Source of the DNA: an uncultured Sulfitobacter sp.
Lineage (GTDB): Bacteria; Pseudomonadota; Alphaproteobacteria; Rhodobacterales; Rhodobacteraceae
Reading direction: 5' to 3'
Length of the DNA stretch: 64,000 bases
NCBI GenBank assembly: GCA_937138475.1
Contig: CAKZPD010000034.1
Span: 62,001 to 126,000 of the forward strand
Part shown: one piece after another, positions 16,809-24,828 of the stretch
Numbering within the stretch: the stretch's first letter is position 1
Layout: each line of letters begins with the position of its first letter
The notes under the pieces: generated by a model
Databases searched by the model: none
The model's input: the letters and a program-made list of their open reading frames with translations, nothing else
Told to the model about the DNA's origin: nothing
Program-made: the position numbers and the translations under genes

Positions 16809-18245
16809 TCAATCGCCCTTGGGCAGCGATCCATGGCCGTGACCGGACATCCCGCCCGAGACTTCCTCGGTGGCTTCTGCGGCCAGATCTTCGGGCAGCA
16901 GAAGGTTCAGGACGATGGCAATCAGCGCCGCAGGCAACAGACCGCTGGTCATCAGGATGCGCAGCGTATCGGGCAGATACTGAACCGCTTTGGGATCCAG
17001 TTGCAGACCCAAACCAACCGACAAGGCAATCGCAAAGATCACCATGTTGCGGCGGTTCCAGTTGACGTCTGACAGCATCGAGATACCCGCCGCGACAACC
17101 ATGCCGAACATCACGATCACACCGCCACCCAATACTTCGATTGGAATGGTGCGGATTACCGCGCCGACTTTGGGGATCAGGCCGCAAACGATCAAGAAGA
17201 TCGCCCCGATGGTAACGACGTGGCGGCTCATCACGCCGGTCATGGCGATCAGGCCCACGTTCTGGCTGAACGATGTGTTTGGAAAGCCGCCAAAGACACC
17301 TGCAACCGCAGTTCCGAAACCGTCGGCATAGGTGGCGCCTTGGATTTCTTTGTCTGTCGCTTCACGGCCGGCACCACCTTTGGTGATACCTGATACATCG
17401 CCAACGGTTTCAACCGCCGAAACAAACGCCATCAGACAAAAGCCGATGATGGCTGCAAAGCTCATCTCGAAGCCGTATTTGAACGGAACCGGGAAGGCGA
17501 CCGTTGCTGCGCGGTTCCAGCTGGTGGCGATACCGTCGATGGTGACCATGCCCATCATCATGGCATAAAGATAGCCGACCAGAATACCGATCACGACCGC
17601 CGAAACCGACAACATGCCACGGGCAAAGAACTTGAGCCCAAGCGTGACCAAGATCACCACCAAAGCGGCGGACCAGTTCAGCAGGCTGCCGTATTCGGGC
17701 TTGTTGATTGCCGGAACACCGCCTGCGGCGTATTGGATGCCAACCTTGACCAGCGCCAGACCGATCATGGTCACGACAAGGCCGGTGACCAGCGGTGGCA
17801 GGGCAAAGCGGATCTTGCCGATGACCGTGCCCAGCAATGCGTGGAACAGACCGCCGATCAAAACACCCCCGAACAGCGCCGGAAGCGCCTCGACGCCTTT
17901 ACCGGCAACCAGCGGGATCATGATTGGAATAAACGCAAAGCTGGTGCCCTGCACGATGGGCAAACGGGCACCAACAGCGCCCATGCCGATGGTCTGGAAC
18001 AGCGTTGCGATACCGGCAAACAGCATCGACATCTGAATCAGATAGGTCATGTCAGGGAAACCCTGTGCCCCGGCATCCGAGCCAAAGCCAAAACCAGCGG
18101 CACCAGAGATGATGATCGCAGGTGTTACGTTCGAGACAAACATTGCCAGAACGTGCTGAATGCCAAGCGGGATCGCCTGGCCCAGAGGGGGGGTATAATT
18201 TGGATCGCGCAGCTGTTCTGCCGTTCCAATCGAAGTGTCAGCCAT
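16809..18245 (-). CDS. NCS2-family nucleobase:cation symporter (purine/urate type)
   Basis: This 478-residue permease has about 12-14 membrane segments and begins with a polar tail followed by PLGQAIPLGIQHVLAMF, a hallmark of the UraA/PbuX family. The proline/glutamate signature region appears around FPNTSFSQNVGLIAMTGV and the preceding VSAVETVGD segment. It lies in the ureide cluster behind allA, so xanthine or urate uptake is more likely than uracil. It ends in a short His/Gly tail (GGMSGHGHGSLPKGD) typical of a cytoplasmic end. An intrinsic terminator follows. Confidence 0.9.
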   Translation of the reverse strand: MADTSIGTAEQLRDPNYTPPLGQAIPLGIQHVLAMFVSNVTPAIIISGAAGFGFGSDAGAQGFPDMTYLIQMSMLFAGIATLFQTIGMGAVGARLPIVQGTSFAFIPIMIPLVAGKGVEALPALFGGVLIGGLFHALLGTVIGKIRFALPPLVTGLVVTMIGLALVKVGIQYAAGGVPAINKPEYGSLLNWSAALVVILVTLGLKFFARGMLSVSAVVIGILVGYLYAMMMGMVTIDGIATSWNRAATVAFPVPFKYGFEMSFAAIIGFCLMAFVSAVETVGDVSGITKGGAGREATDKEIQGATYADGFGTAVAGVFGGFPNTSFSQNVGLIAMTGVMSRHVVTIGAIFLIVCGLIPKVGAVIRTIPIEVLGGGVIVMFGMVVAAGISMLSDVNWNRRNMVIFAIALSVGLGLQLDPKAVQYLPDTLRILMTSGLLPAALIAIVLNLLLPEDLAAEATEEVSGGMSGHGHGSLPKGD

Positions 18246-18305
18246 GAGTAGGGTCCTCCTGTTAGACTGCTTAGTGGCCGCTTCTTGTGGCGGCGTGGGG
18301 TAATA

Positions 18306-18788
18306 TTATACGATTTTCCAGAAATCACCAAACCAATGTTCTTCCAGGTTTGCACCTGGTCCAATTCGGTCGATCACAGTGAACAGCCCCGGATCATGTA
18401 GGGGGCACAAAACCGCATGCCATATATTGCGGTGATAGTTCACAGCTTGCCCCGGCTGCGCGATGAAAGCGACGGGGGTTCCGGGGGCGCCGCCATCATC
18501 GGGGGCGACCACAACAAGATAGGGGTTCTGGTGCATCGGCACGAACGCCTGAGAGCCATCTGGATGGCGCTCCATCATGTCCAGATCCATGGGCAGGCTG
18601 CGCGGCTGGGCGTTGAACACGCTGATCCCGGCGCGGCCCGCGTGAAAATCAAGCGCGGCCAGATCGTGATGGCGGCCGCACATTCCCTGATTGATGATCT
18701 TGTCGGGCGCGCCTGTGGCCCCGAGCACATCACCAAATGGGGCGAAGGCCTGCGTCGTCAAAGGAATGGCCTTGATCTGGCGCGTCAC
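18306..18788 (-). CDS. allA: Ureidoglycolate lyase
   Basis: This 160-residue enzyme cleaves (S)-ureidoglycolate to glyoxylate and urea, the last step of the ureide route. Conserved stretches include FAPFGDVL near the N-terminus and the cupin-like core NYHRNIWHAVLCPL near residues 115-130. It starts with GTG at 18788, whose GTGA overlaps the stop of the PuuE-UraD gene, so it is translationally coupled. Length matches E. coli AllA (160 residues). Confidence 0.94.
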   Translation of the reverse strand: MTRQIKAIPLTTQAFAPFGDVLGATGAPDKIINQGMCGRHHDLAALDFHAGRAGISVFNAQPRSLPMDLDMMERHPDGSQAFVPMHQNPYLVVVAPDDGGAPGTPVAFIAQPGQAVNYHRNIWHAVLCPLHDPGLFTVIDRIGPGANLEEHWFGDFWKIV

Positions 18789-20194
18789 GGCAACAGATCC
18801 TTCAAACGATAATGGGCGATACGTTCGACCTGATGACAGGCCTCGGCAAATTCCGTTTCCCGATCGCTGTTCAGGCGGGCCTTGAAGGCGGCGGTGATGC
18901 TGGCCTTGTTGTGATCGCGCACGGCGATGATAAACGGAAAGCCGAATTTTTCGACATAGGCGGTGTTCATGCTGGTGAATTCCGCGCGCTCGTCATCGGT
19001 CAGCGCATCCAGCCCGGCCGAGGCCTGCTCGGATGTGCTTTCGGCGGTCAAGCGTTTGGCCTGCGCCAGCTTGCCTGCCAGATCGGGGTGCGCGGTCAGA
19101 ACGCCAAGGCGCCTGTCCGGGCTGGCGCTGCGAAACACCCGCGCCAACGCATTGTGAAGACCGATGGCCACATCGTGGGCCGCGCCCAGCTCCAGCTTAA
19201 AGGCGCCCTCGGCGATCCATGCAGAGTGCTCAAATATGCCGCCATAGGTTTTGACAAAAGTGTCCCGATCCATCTGGCTGGGCCGTTCACGGCGCTTATG
19301 GGGGTGGGTGGCTGCCCAGTGATCGGCGATCTGTTCGCGGGTGGCGAACCACACATCGTCATGGGATTTGGCAAATTCAAGGAAGGCGCGCAGCGCTTCA
19401 ATCCGGCCCGGCCGGCCGATCAGGCGGCAATGCAGGCCAATCGACATCATCTTGGGCGCCCCTTCCTGGCCCTCGCGGTAGAGCGCGGTAAAGCTGGCCT
19501 TGAGGTAATCCAGGAACTGATCACCGGCATTAAAACCTTGCGGCGTGGCAAAGCGCATGTCGTTTGCATCAAGGGTATAGGGAACGATCAGCTGATCACG
19601 GTCACCAAATTCCATCCAATAGGGCAGGTCATCGGCATAGGTGTCTGCCACATAAGCCAGCTGACCGGTTTCGGCGGCAAGGCGCACGGTGTTTTCCGAA
19701 CACCGCCCGGTATACCAGCCACGCGGCGGGGTGCCGGTGACTTCGGTGTGCAGGCGAATGGCCTCGGCCATATCGGCGGCCTCATCCGCAGGGTCGGCAT
19801 CTTTATATTCGATCCACTTGAGGCCATGGCTGGCGATTTCCCAGCCGGCGTCTTGCATGGCCGCAACCTGTGAGGGCGAGCGGGCCAAGGCCGTGGCGAC
19901 CCCGTAAACCGTGACCGGAAGATCCCTGAGCAGGCGATGCAGGCGCCAGAACCCGGCGCGCGCGCCGTATTCGTAGATAGATTCCATGTTCCAATGCCGT
20001 TGACCGGGCCATTGCGCTGCGCCGACAATTTCCGACAAGAAGGCCTCGGAGGCGGCATCCCCGTGCAGAACATTGTTTTCCCCGCCCTCTTCATAGTTCA
20101 AGACGATCTGAACAGCGATCTTGGCACCGCCCGGCCATTGGGCATCGGGAACTGTGGCGCCATATCCGTGCATGTCGCGGGGATATCGGTTCAT
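18785..20194 (-). CDS. Fused allantoinase PuuE / OHCU decarboxylase UraD
   Basis: This 469-residue protein joins two enzymes. Residues 1 to about 300 are a PuuE allantoinase of the polysaccharide-deacetylase fold (MNRYPRDMHGYGATVPDAQW, IALGLHCRLIGRPGR-like end motif, seen as SIGLHCRLIGRPGRIEAL). Residues from about 310 to the end are an OHCU decarboxylase (MDRDTFVKTYGGIFEHSAW ... GLDALTDDERAEF ... KFGFPFIIAVRDHNK). UraD converts OHCU to S-allantoin and PuuE opens the hydantoin ring to allantoate, so the order of catalysis runs from the C-terminal to the N-terminal domain. It is divergent from the HIU hydrolase gene. Confidence 0.94.
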   Translation of the reverse strand: MNRYPRDMHGYGATVPDAQWPGGAKIAVQIVLNYEEGGENNVLHGDAASEAFLSEIVGAAQWPGQRHWNMESIYEYGARAGFWRLHRLLRDLPVTVYGVATALARSPSQVAAMQDAGWEIASHGLKWIEYKDADPADEAADMAEAIRLHTEVTGTPPRGWYTGRCSENTVRLAAETGQLAYVADTYADDLPYWMEFGDRDQLIVPYTLDANDMRFATPQGFNAGDQFLDYLKASFTALYREGQEGAPKMMSIGLHCRLIGRPGRIEALRAFLEFAKSHDDVWFATREQIADHWAATHPHKRRERPSQMDRDTFVKTYGGIFEHSAWIAEGAFKLELGAAHDVAIGLHNALARVFRSASPDRRLGVLTAHPDLAGKLAQAKRLTAESTSEQASAGLDALTDDERAEFTSMNTAYVEKFGFPFIIAVRDHNKASITAAFKARLNSDRETEFAEACHQVERIAHYRLKDLLP

Positions 20195-20241
20195 TTGGAT
20201 CTCCTTTGTCGATTTCGCCTTGATATAACAGATAATGCGCT

Positions 20242-20252
20242 TTGAATTTCAA
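20242..20252. promoter_or_regulatory. Short inverted repeat in the divergent puuE-uraD / uraH control region
   Basis: TTGAATTTCAA (arms TTGAA/TTCAA, one-base centre) lies in the 145 bp AT-rich gap between the divergent genes. The size and T...A ends suit a LysR-type site, and a LysR gene lies close by. This is a candidate only. Confidence 0.35.
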
Positions 20253-20339
20253 TAAAAACCGAAAAGACTGTCATGAATTTGTGACTTTCGCCGGATGATC
20301 TGGCAAAGCATTTATGAGCCAACAAAAGAGGATGGGACT

Positions 20340-20693
20340 ATGACAGGTTATCTGACAACGCATGTTCTGGACACGGCGCGGGGCTGTCCTGCGGCCGGGC
20401 TGAAGATTGATTTATACCGGATCGAGGGCGAAGCGCGGACGTTCCTGCGCAGCCTGCACACCAATGAAGACGGCCGCACCGATGCACACATCCTGCCGGC
20501 CGAGGAGTTCGCTCTGGGCAGCTATGAGCTGGTGTTCCATTGCGGCGCCTATCTGGATGGCATCGGCGTTCCGGTGGAAAGCCCGCGATTCCTTGATGTG
20601 GTGCCGCTGCGGTTTGGTATGTCGGAAGCGGCCCATTACCATGTGCCGTTGTTGTTGTCGCCCTTTGGCTATTCGACCTATCGCGGCAGTTAG
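20340..20693 (+). CDS. uraH: 5-hydroxyisourate hydrolase (transthyretin-like)
   Basis: This 117-residue enzyme hydrolyses 5-hydroxyisourate to OHCU. The N-terminal signature [16 protein letters not shown] and the C-terminal YRGS tetrapeptide are diagnostic of the transthyretin-like HIU hydrolases; conserved His ([24 protein letters not shown]) and Arg residues are present. ATG 20340 follows AGAGGATGGG; the longer upstream frame lacks a site. It lies between PuuE-UraD and PuuD in the urate pathway order. It has no signal peptide, so it is cytosolic. Confidence 0.95.
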   Translation: MTGYLTTHVLDTARGCPAAGLKIDLYRIEGEARTFLRSLHTNEDGRTDAHILPAEEFALGSYELVFHCGAYLDGIGVPVESPRFLDVVPLRFGMSEAAHYHVPLLLSPFGYSTYRGS

Positions 20694-20711
20694 GCGCCTG
20701 AGCCGCGGGAG

Positions 20712-20746
20712 GGAGCCTCCGGCGGGGATATTTAAGAACAAAAGAA
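20712..20746 (-). repeat. Dispersed intergenic repeat, copy 2
   Basis: Reverse-orientation copy: GGAGCCTCCGGCGGGG then ATATTTAAGAACAAAAGAA. It lies between the convergent ends of the HIU hydrolase gene and the LysR gene. Confidence 0.9.
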
Positions 20747-20755
20747 AGCCGGGGT

Positions 20756-21673
20756 TTAGGGCAGGTCGGGTTCTTCTAGGGCGGCGCTCATTCTGGCGAT
20801 CATGAATTCCATGAAAAGGCGCGCCTTGGGGTCTTGGTGGCGGCGATGGGTGTAAAGGCAGGCCATTTGCACGGCAAGCGGCGGCGTTTCCTCGACCACG
20901 GGCACCAAGGCACCGCTGCGCAAGTGGGCCGCGATTTCAAACACCGGCTTGAGCGCGATGCCAACGCCATCCAACGCCCATTCGGTCAACACGTCGCCAT
21001 CGTCGCTTTCGAATCGGCCCCGCACATCGAACTTCCGCGGGCCGTCTTGGGTCTGAAGTTCCCATTGGAATTCGGTGGCCCCCGGAAATCGCAGGTTCAG
21101 GCAATTGTGCTGACCCCGGTCGATCTGAAAGCCCGTTTTCGGGGCGCCATTGCGTGCGATATACGCCGGGCTGGCACATAGGACGCGGCGGCAATCAGCG
21201 ATTTTTCGAATGCGCAGATTGGAATCGGCCGGGCGGCCCAGAAAGAACGCAATATCCAGCCCCTCGGCCGTCAGGTCCAATTTTCGATCTGACAACCGCA
21301 GGCGGATATCAACCAGCGGATATTCCTGGGTAAATGCCGGGATGTCTGGCGCGATCAACCGCCGACCGACGCCAAGGGGCGCGGCAATATGCAAGGTGCC
21401 GCGTGGGTTATCTGTCACATCGCCGATGCCGGCCTCGGCGGTTTCAACCGCCTCGAGAACCGCGCAGGCACCATCATAAAAGATACGCCCTTGTTCGGTT
21501 GCGGTCAGACTGCGGGTTGTGCGCTGAAACAGCCGCACACCAAGATGCGATTCGAGCTGAGAAATCCGCGCCGACGCCACAGCCGGTGAAATCCGTTGAT
21601 CACGGGCGGCGGCCGACATGCTGCCCAGCTCGTAGATGCGCACAAAGGTGCGGATATTCTCAAAATAGGACAT
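20756..21673 (-). CDS. LysR-family transcriptional regulator, probable ureide-pathway regulator
   Basis: This 305-residue protein has the LysR helix-turn-helix (MSYFENIRTFVRIYELGS ... ISPAVASARISQLE) and a C-terminal substrate-binding-like domain. It is divergent from puuD with a 94 bp shared control region and convergent with uraH. That position suggests it controls puuD and perhaps the whole urate cluster in response to a purine or ureide. The start ATG 21673 is the normal family start. Confidence 0.9.
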   Translation of the reverse strand: MSYFENIRTFVRIYELGSMSAAARDQRISPAVASARISQLESHLGVRLFQRTTRSLTATEQGRIFYDGACAVLEAVETAEAGIGDVTDNPRGTLHIAAPLGVGRRLIAPDIPAFTQEYPLVDIRLRLSDRKLDLTAEGLDIAFFLGRPADSNLRIRKIADCRRVLCASPAYIARNGAPKTGFQIDRGQHNCLNLRFPGATEFQWELQTQDGPRKFDVRGRFESDDGDVLTEWALDGVGIALKPVFEIAAHLRSGALVPVVEETPPLAVQMACLYTHRRHQDPKARLFMEFMIARMSAALEEPDLP

Positions 21674-21686
21674 TGTTTACTTTTTT

Positions 21687-21715
21687 TTGACACTGCTTGC
21701 GAAATGCCAAATATA
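21687..21715 (+). promoter_or_regulatory. Probable sigma70-type promoter of puuD
   Basis: TTGACA (21687-21692) is followed after 17 bases by AATATA (21710-21715). The predicted start is about 45 bases before the puuD ATG. It lies in the divergent LysR/puuD region, the usual place for a LysR-activated promoter. Confidence 0.6.
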
Positions 21716-21767
21716 GCGAACAAATTCAGAAAAGGGTAGGCTGATCGGAGCAATAGGGGGACTGGCT

Positions 21768-23024
21768 ATGTATGATTTGGCAATTATCTGGGATTGGATC
21801 GCCTTTGCGGTGCGCTGGCTGCATGTGATTACCGCCATGGCCTGGATCGGCGCCAGCTTTTATTTCATCGCCCTGGACCTGATGCTCAAGCCTGCCCCGG
21901 ACATGCCCAAAGGCGCGTTTGGCGAAGAATGGGAGGTCCACGGCGGCGGGTTCTATCACACGACCAAATATCTGGTGGCCCCCGACCGCCTGCCCGAACA
22001 CCTGACCTGGCACAAATGGCAAAGCTATACCACCTGGCTGTCTGGCGCGGCGCTTTTGATGATTGTCTACTGGCTCGGAGGAGAGCTCTATCTGCTGGAC
22101 CCGGCCAAGGCCGATCTGTCCCTGTGGCAGGGGGTTGCAATCTCGGGCGGTTCATTGACCATCGGCTGGTTGGCCTATGATTTCATGTGCAAATCCAAGC
22201 TAAGCGAGCGCCCAACCCTTCTGATGCTGCTGCTGTTTGTGATTCTGGTGGCGATGTCGTGGGGCTATAACCAGATATTCACCGGACGCGCGGCGCTGCT
22301 GCATCTTGGGGCCTTCACCGCAACGATCATGACCGCCAACGTGTTCTTCCAGATCATGCCGAACCAACGCATCGTGGTCCAAGACCTCAAGGCCGGCCGC
22401 ACACCCGATGCCAAATACGGCAAAATCGCCAAGGTGCGCTCGACCCATAACAACTATCTGACGCTGCCGGTGGTTTTCCTGATGCTATCGAACCACTATC
22501 CTTTGGCCTTTGCCACCGAATACAGCTGGATCATCGCCGCGCTGGTGTTCCTGACCGGGGTCACAATCCGTCATTATTTTAACACCATGCACGCCACCGG
22601 AACCGGCCCGCACTGGACCTGGGCCGTTACGGTGATCCTGTTTATCTTGATTGCCTGGCTGTCCACAGCCAACACTTGGAACGGCGATTACGACGCGCTC
22701 GAGGCGCAGCCACTCACCCCGTCCGAACAGCATTTCGCCGCGGCCAAAGGCTTTGACGACGTCCAGGACATCGTGCTGGGGCGCTGCTCAATGTGCCACG
22801 CCCGCGAACCGGTTTGGGATGGCATGCATTGGGCGCCCAAGGGCGTGTATCTGGAAACCACCGCCGATATCACCCGCGCCGCCGCGCAAATCTATCTACA
22901 GGCCGGCATCAGCCACGCCATGCCTCCGGCCAACATCACCGACCTTCCGGCCGAGGACCGCGCCGCCATCGCCGCATGGTATCGCAATGCCGCCAGCACA
23001 CGTCCCGCCCTGCTCGGATACTAA
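21768..23024 (+). CDS. puuD: Membrane-bound urate oxidase with cytochrome c domain
   Basis: This 418-residue inner-membrane protein combines about eight membrane helices (first helix FAVRWLHVITAMAWIGASFY) with a C-terminal cytochrome c domain carrying one heme motif CSMCH near residue 344. It matches the PuuD urate hydroxylase family, which oxidises urate to 5-hydroxyisourate and passes electrons to the respiratory chain instead of making hydrogen peroxide. A good ribosome site (AGGGGGACTGGCT) precedes ATG. It provides the first step of the local urate pathway. Confidence 0.95.
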   Translation: MYDLAIIWDWIAFAVRWLHVITAMAWIGASFYFIALDLMLKPAPDMPKGAFGEEWEVHGGGFYHTTKYLVAPDRLPEHLTWHKWQSYTTWLSGAALLMIVYWLGGELYLLDPAKADLSLWQGVAISGGSLTIGWLAYDFMCKSKLSERPTLLMLLLFVILVAMSWGYNQIFTGRAALLHLGAFTATIMTANVFFQIMPNQRIVVQDLKAGRTPDAKYGKIAKVRSTHNNYLTLPVVFLMLSNHYPLAFATEYSWIIAALVFLTGVTIRHYFNTMHATGTGPHWTWAVTVILFILIAWLSTANTWNGDYDALEAQPLTPSEQHFAAAKGFDDVQDIVLGRCSMCHAREPVWDGMHWAPKGVYLETTADITRAAAQIYLQAGISHAMPPANITDLPAEDRAAIAAWYRNAASTRPALLGY

Positions 23025-23038
23025 CGCGCTGCCCTGAT

Positions 23039-23073
23039 TTCTTTTGTTCCTAAATATCCCCGCCGGAGGCTCC
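23039..23073 (+). repeat. Dispersed intergenic repeat, copy 3
   Basis: TTCTTTTGTTCCT, AAATATCC and CCGCCGGAGGCTCC in plus orientation, between the convergent ends of puuD and the first MttB-like gene. One base differs from copy 1. Confidence 0.9.
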
Positions 23074-23128
23074 CGCACCTGGCCGCCCCCACGGCACCTG
23101 CCTTGGCGCACACCCATCCCAAATCATT

Positions 23129-24658
23129 CTAACGGATACGCCCGCCAAACAGCGCACGCATTGCCGTTTCTTGCTCCTGCGTCAGATACTCAGGATGGTG
23201 CGCCGCCAATATTGCCTTGGCCTTGTCCCTGGAACGCCCCCAGGCGTCGGGCGCGCCATTGTCCTGCCAACTGCGCGGGTCGCTGCGATCAGCCAAAACC
23301 GGATACACATAATCGCGTTCCATCGCCGCCAGGGTATCCGCGCCGCCCAGAAAATGCCCCTCGCCCAGCACGGTGCGGCAAATTGCATCAAATCCCAGAC
23401 TGTCTTCCGTGACCTCAATACCGCGCAACGCCCGATAGGTTGCCGCATGCATTTCGTCATCCAGCACAAACCCCTCAAAGCTAGCCCCCAAAAGCGACGC
23501 GGTCATCCCCGAGCTTTCATAAATCAAATTCCCGCCCGCCAGCGCAGCGGCCAGCGACGTCAACGCCTTTTCCACCCCATATTGCGCATCAATCGCCTTG
23601 GCATCGGTCATTGCCGCCGCGACCCCAGACGGCAGACCCAACCAATTTGACAGCTGCGCCGAGGCCGCATTCAGCACTGCGATTTCGCCGCCGCCGCCGG
23701 CAAAGGCCCCGGTCCGCAGGTCGATCACCAGCGGCCAGTTGGAAAACACCATGGGATGACCGGGTTTGACCGCGTGCACCATCATCAGCGACGCAAGCGT
23801 CTCGGCCAGAGATTGCGCCAAAAACCCAGCCAACGTCGCCGGGGCGGTCGCCCCGGATTGGGCCGCGGTGATGCACGACAAGGGGATATTATGCGCCAGA
23901 CAAGCATAGGTCACGTCCACCGCATCGGCGCCAAACCGCATCGGTGAAATCACCGGGCTGATATGCGCCTTGACAAAGGGCCGCCTGGCAAAGGCCCCCT
24001 CACCGCCCGCCGCCAGATCGAACATCTGCACAATCGGGGCAACGTGTTCGGGCAAGGTAAAGGCCGTCGCCACCGGCTTGGTGGTGTTCTTGATCAACGC
24101 AAAGGCGGTGTTCACATCCAGATCAAACGGATCGGGCACATCTGTGGCAATACAGCAGCGGGTGAACCAGCTCACATTGGTCAGAACATCTTGCAAGCGC
24201 GTGAAATCATGCAGATCCACCAAAGTCGAGGGCCGGTAAACCCCGCTGTCGATATCCAGCGTTTGCACCGCCGCGCCGCCGGTTCCAAAATACACCCGAT
24301 CGCCGCCCACTTCGATCGACCGCGCAGCATCGCGGCCATGCAGCACAAAGCGGCGCGCCGCCCCGGCGATGGCGTCCTCGACCAGCGCGGGCGGAAAGGT
24401 AATGCGTCCCTGCGGCGTTTCACCTGCGCCGATGGCCAGAAAATCATCCCGCAGGCGGCGTGGCACCTCGCCCATGCCCAGCTCATTCAGCAGCCGCAGC
24501 GCCGTGCGATAGATCGCCGTCAGATCCACTTCGCTCAGCGGTTTATACTGCCCCCCGATCTGGCCGGGCGGCGCCGGGTTGAGGCGCGGCGGCCCAGCGC
24601 GCAGCGCCCGGCGTTCCTGTCGACCAGAGCGCTTGGCGCGTGGCGGGGCGTTTGTCAC
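23129..24658 (-). CDS. Trimethylamine methyltransferase (MttB) superfamily protein, non-pyrrolysine, paralogue 1
   Basis: This 509-residue protein belongs to the MttB/COG5598 superfamily of methylamine or betaine methyltransferases. The frame is fully open, with no in-frame TAG, so it is of the non-pyrrolysine type. The conserved C-terminal block EGHFLGGADTLAAMERDYVY aligns with GHGGHFFGTQHTLDRFESAF of the second paralogue at 28.9-30.5 kb. I place the start at GTG 24658 (VTNAPPRAKRSGRQERR), 8 bases after AAGGA; the paralogue has the same basic N-terminal tail. It is divergent from the FAD/folate dehydrogenase-like gene. Substrate unknown; N-methyl amines or betaines are likely. Confidence 0.85.
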   Translation of the reverse strand: MTNAPPRAKRSGRQERRALRAGPPRLNPAPPGQIGGQYKPLSEVDLTAIYRTALRLLNELGMGEVPRRLRDDFLAIGAGETPQGRITFPPALVEDAIAGAARRFVLHGRDAARSIEVGGDRVYFGTGGAAVQTLDIDSGVYRPSTLVDLHDFTRLQDVLTNVSWFTRCCIATDVPDPFDLDVNTAFALIKNTTKPVATAFTLPEHVAPIVQMFDLAAGGEGAFARRPFVKAHISPVISPMRFGADAVDVTYACLAHNIPLSCITAAQSGATAPATLAGFLAQSLAETLASLMMVHAVKPGHPMVFSNWPLVIDLRTGAFAGGGGEIAVLNAASAQLSNWLGLPSGVAAAMTDAKAIDAQYGVEKALTSLAAALAGGNLIYESSGMTASLLGASFEGFVLDDEMHAATYRALRGIEVTEDSLGFDAICRTVLGEGHFLGGADTLAAMERDYVYPVLADRSDPRSWQDNGAPDAWGRSRDKAKAILAAHHPEYLTQEQETAMRALFGGRIR

Positions 24659-24828
24659 TTGTCTTGTCCTTGGCTTTTCCCTGATTGGACGGGGCACATA
24701 TCATCGGCGCAACCCCAAATGCGACATCGCGGTCATTTCTTTCCCGCCGGCAAACTTGCAAAGGGGCTTGACCGCCTTTGGCCAAGCAGGGTTGATACCG
24801 CCATAATCAATGACAAGGGCGCCGGGTG

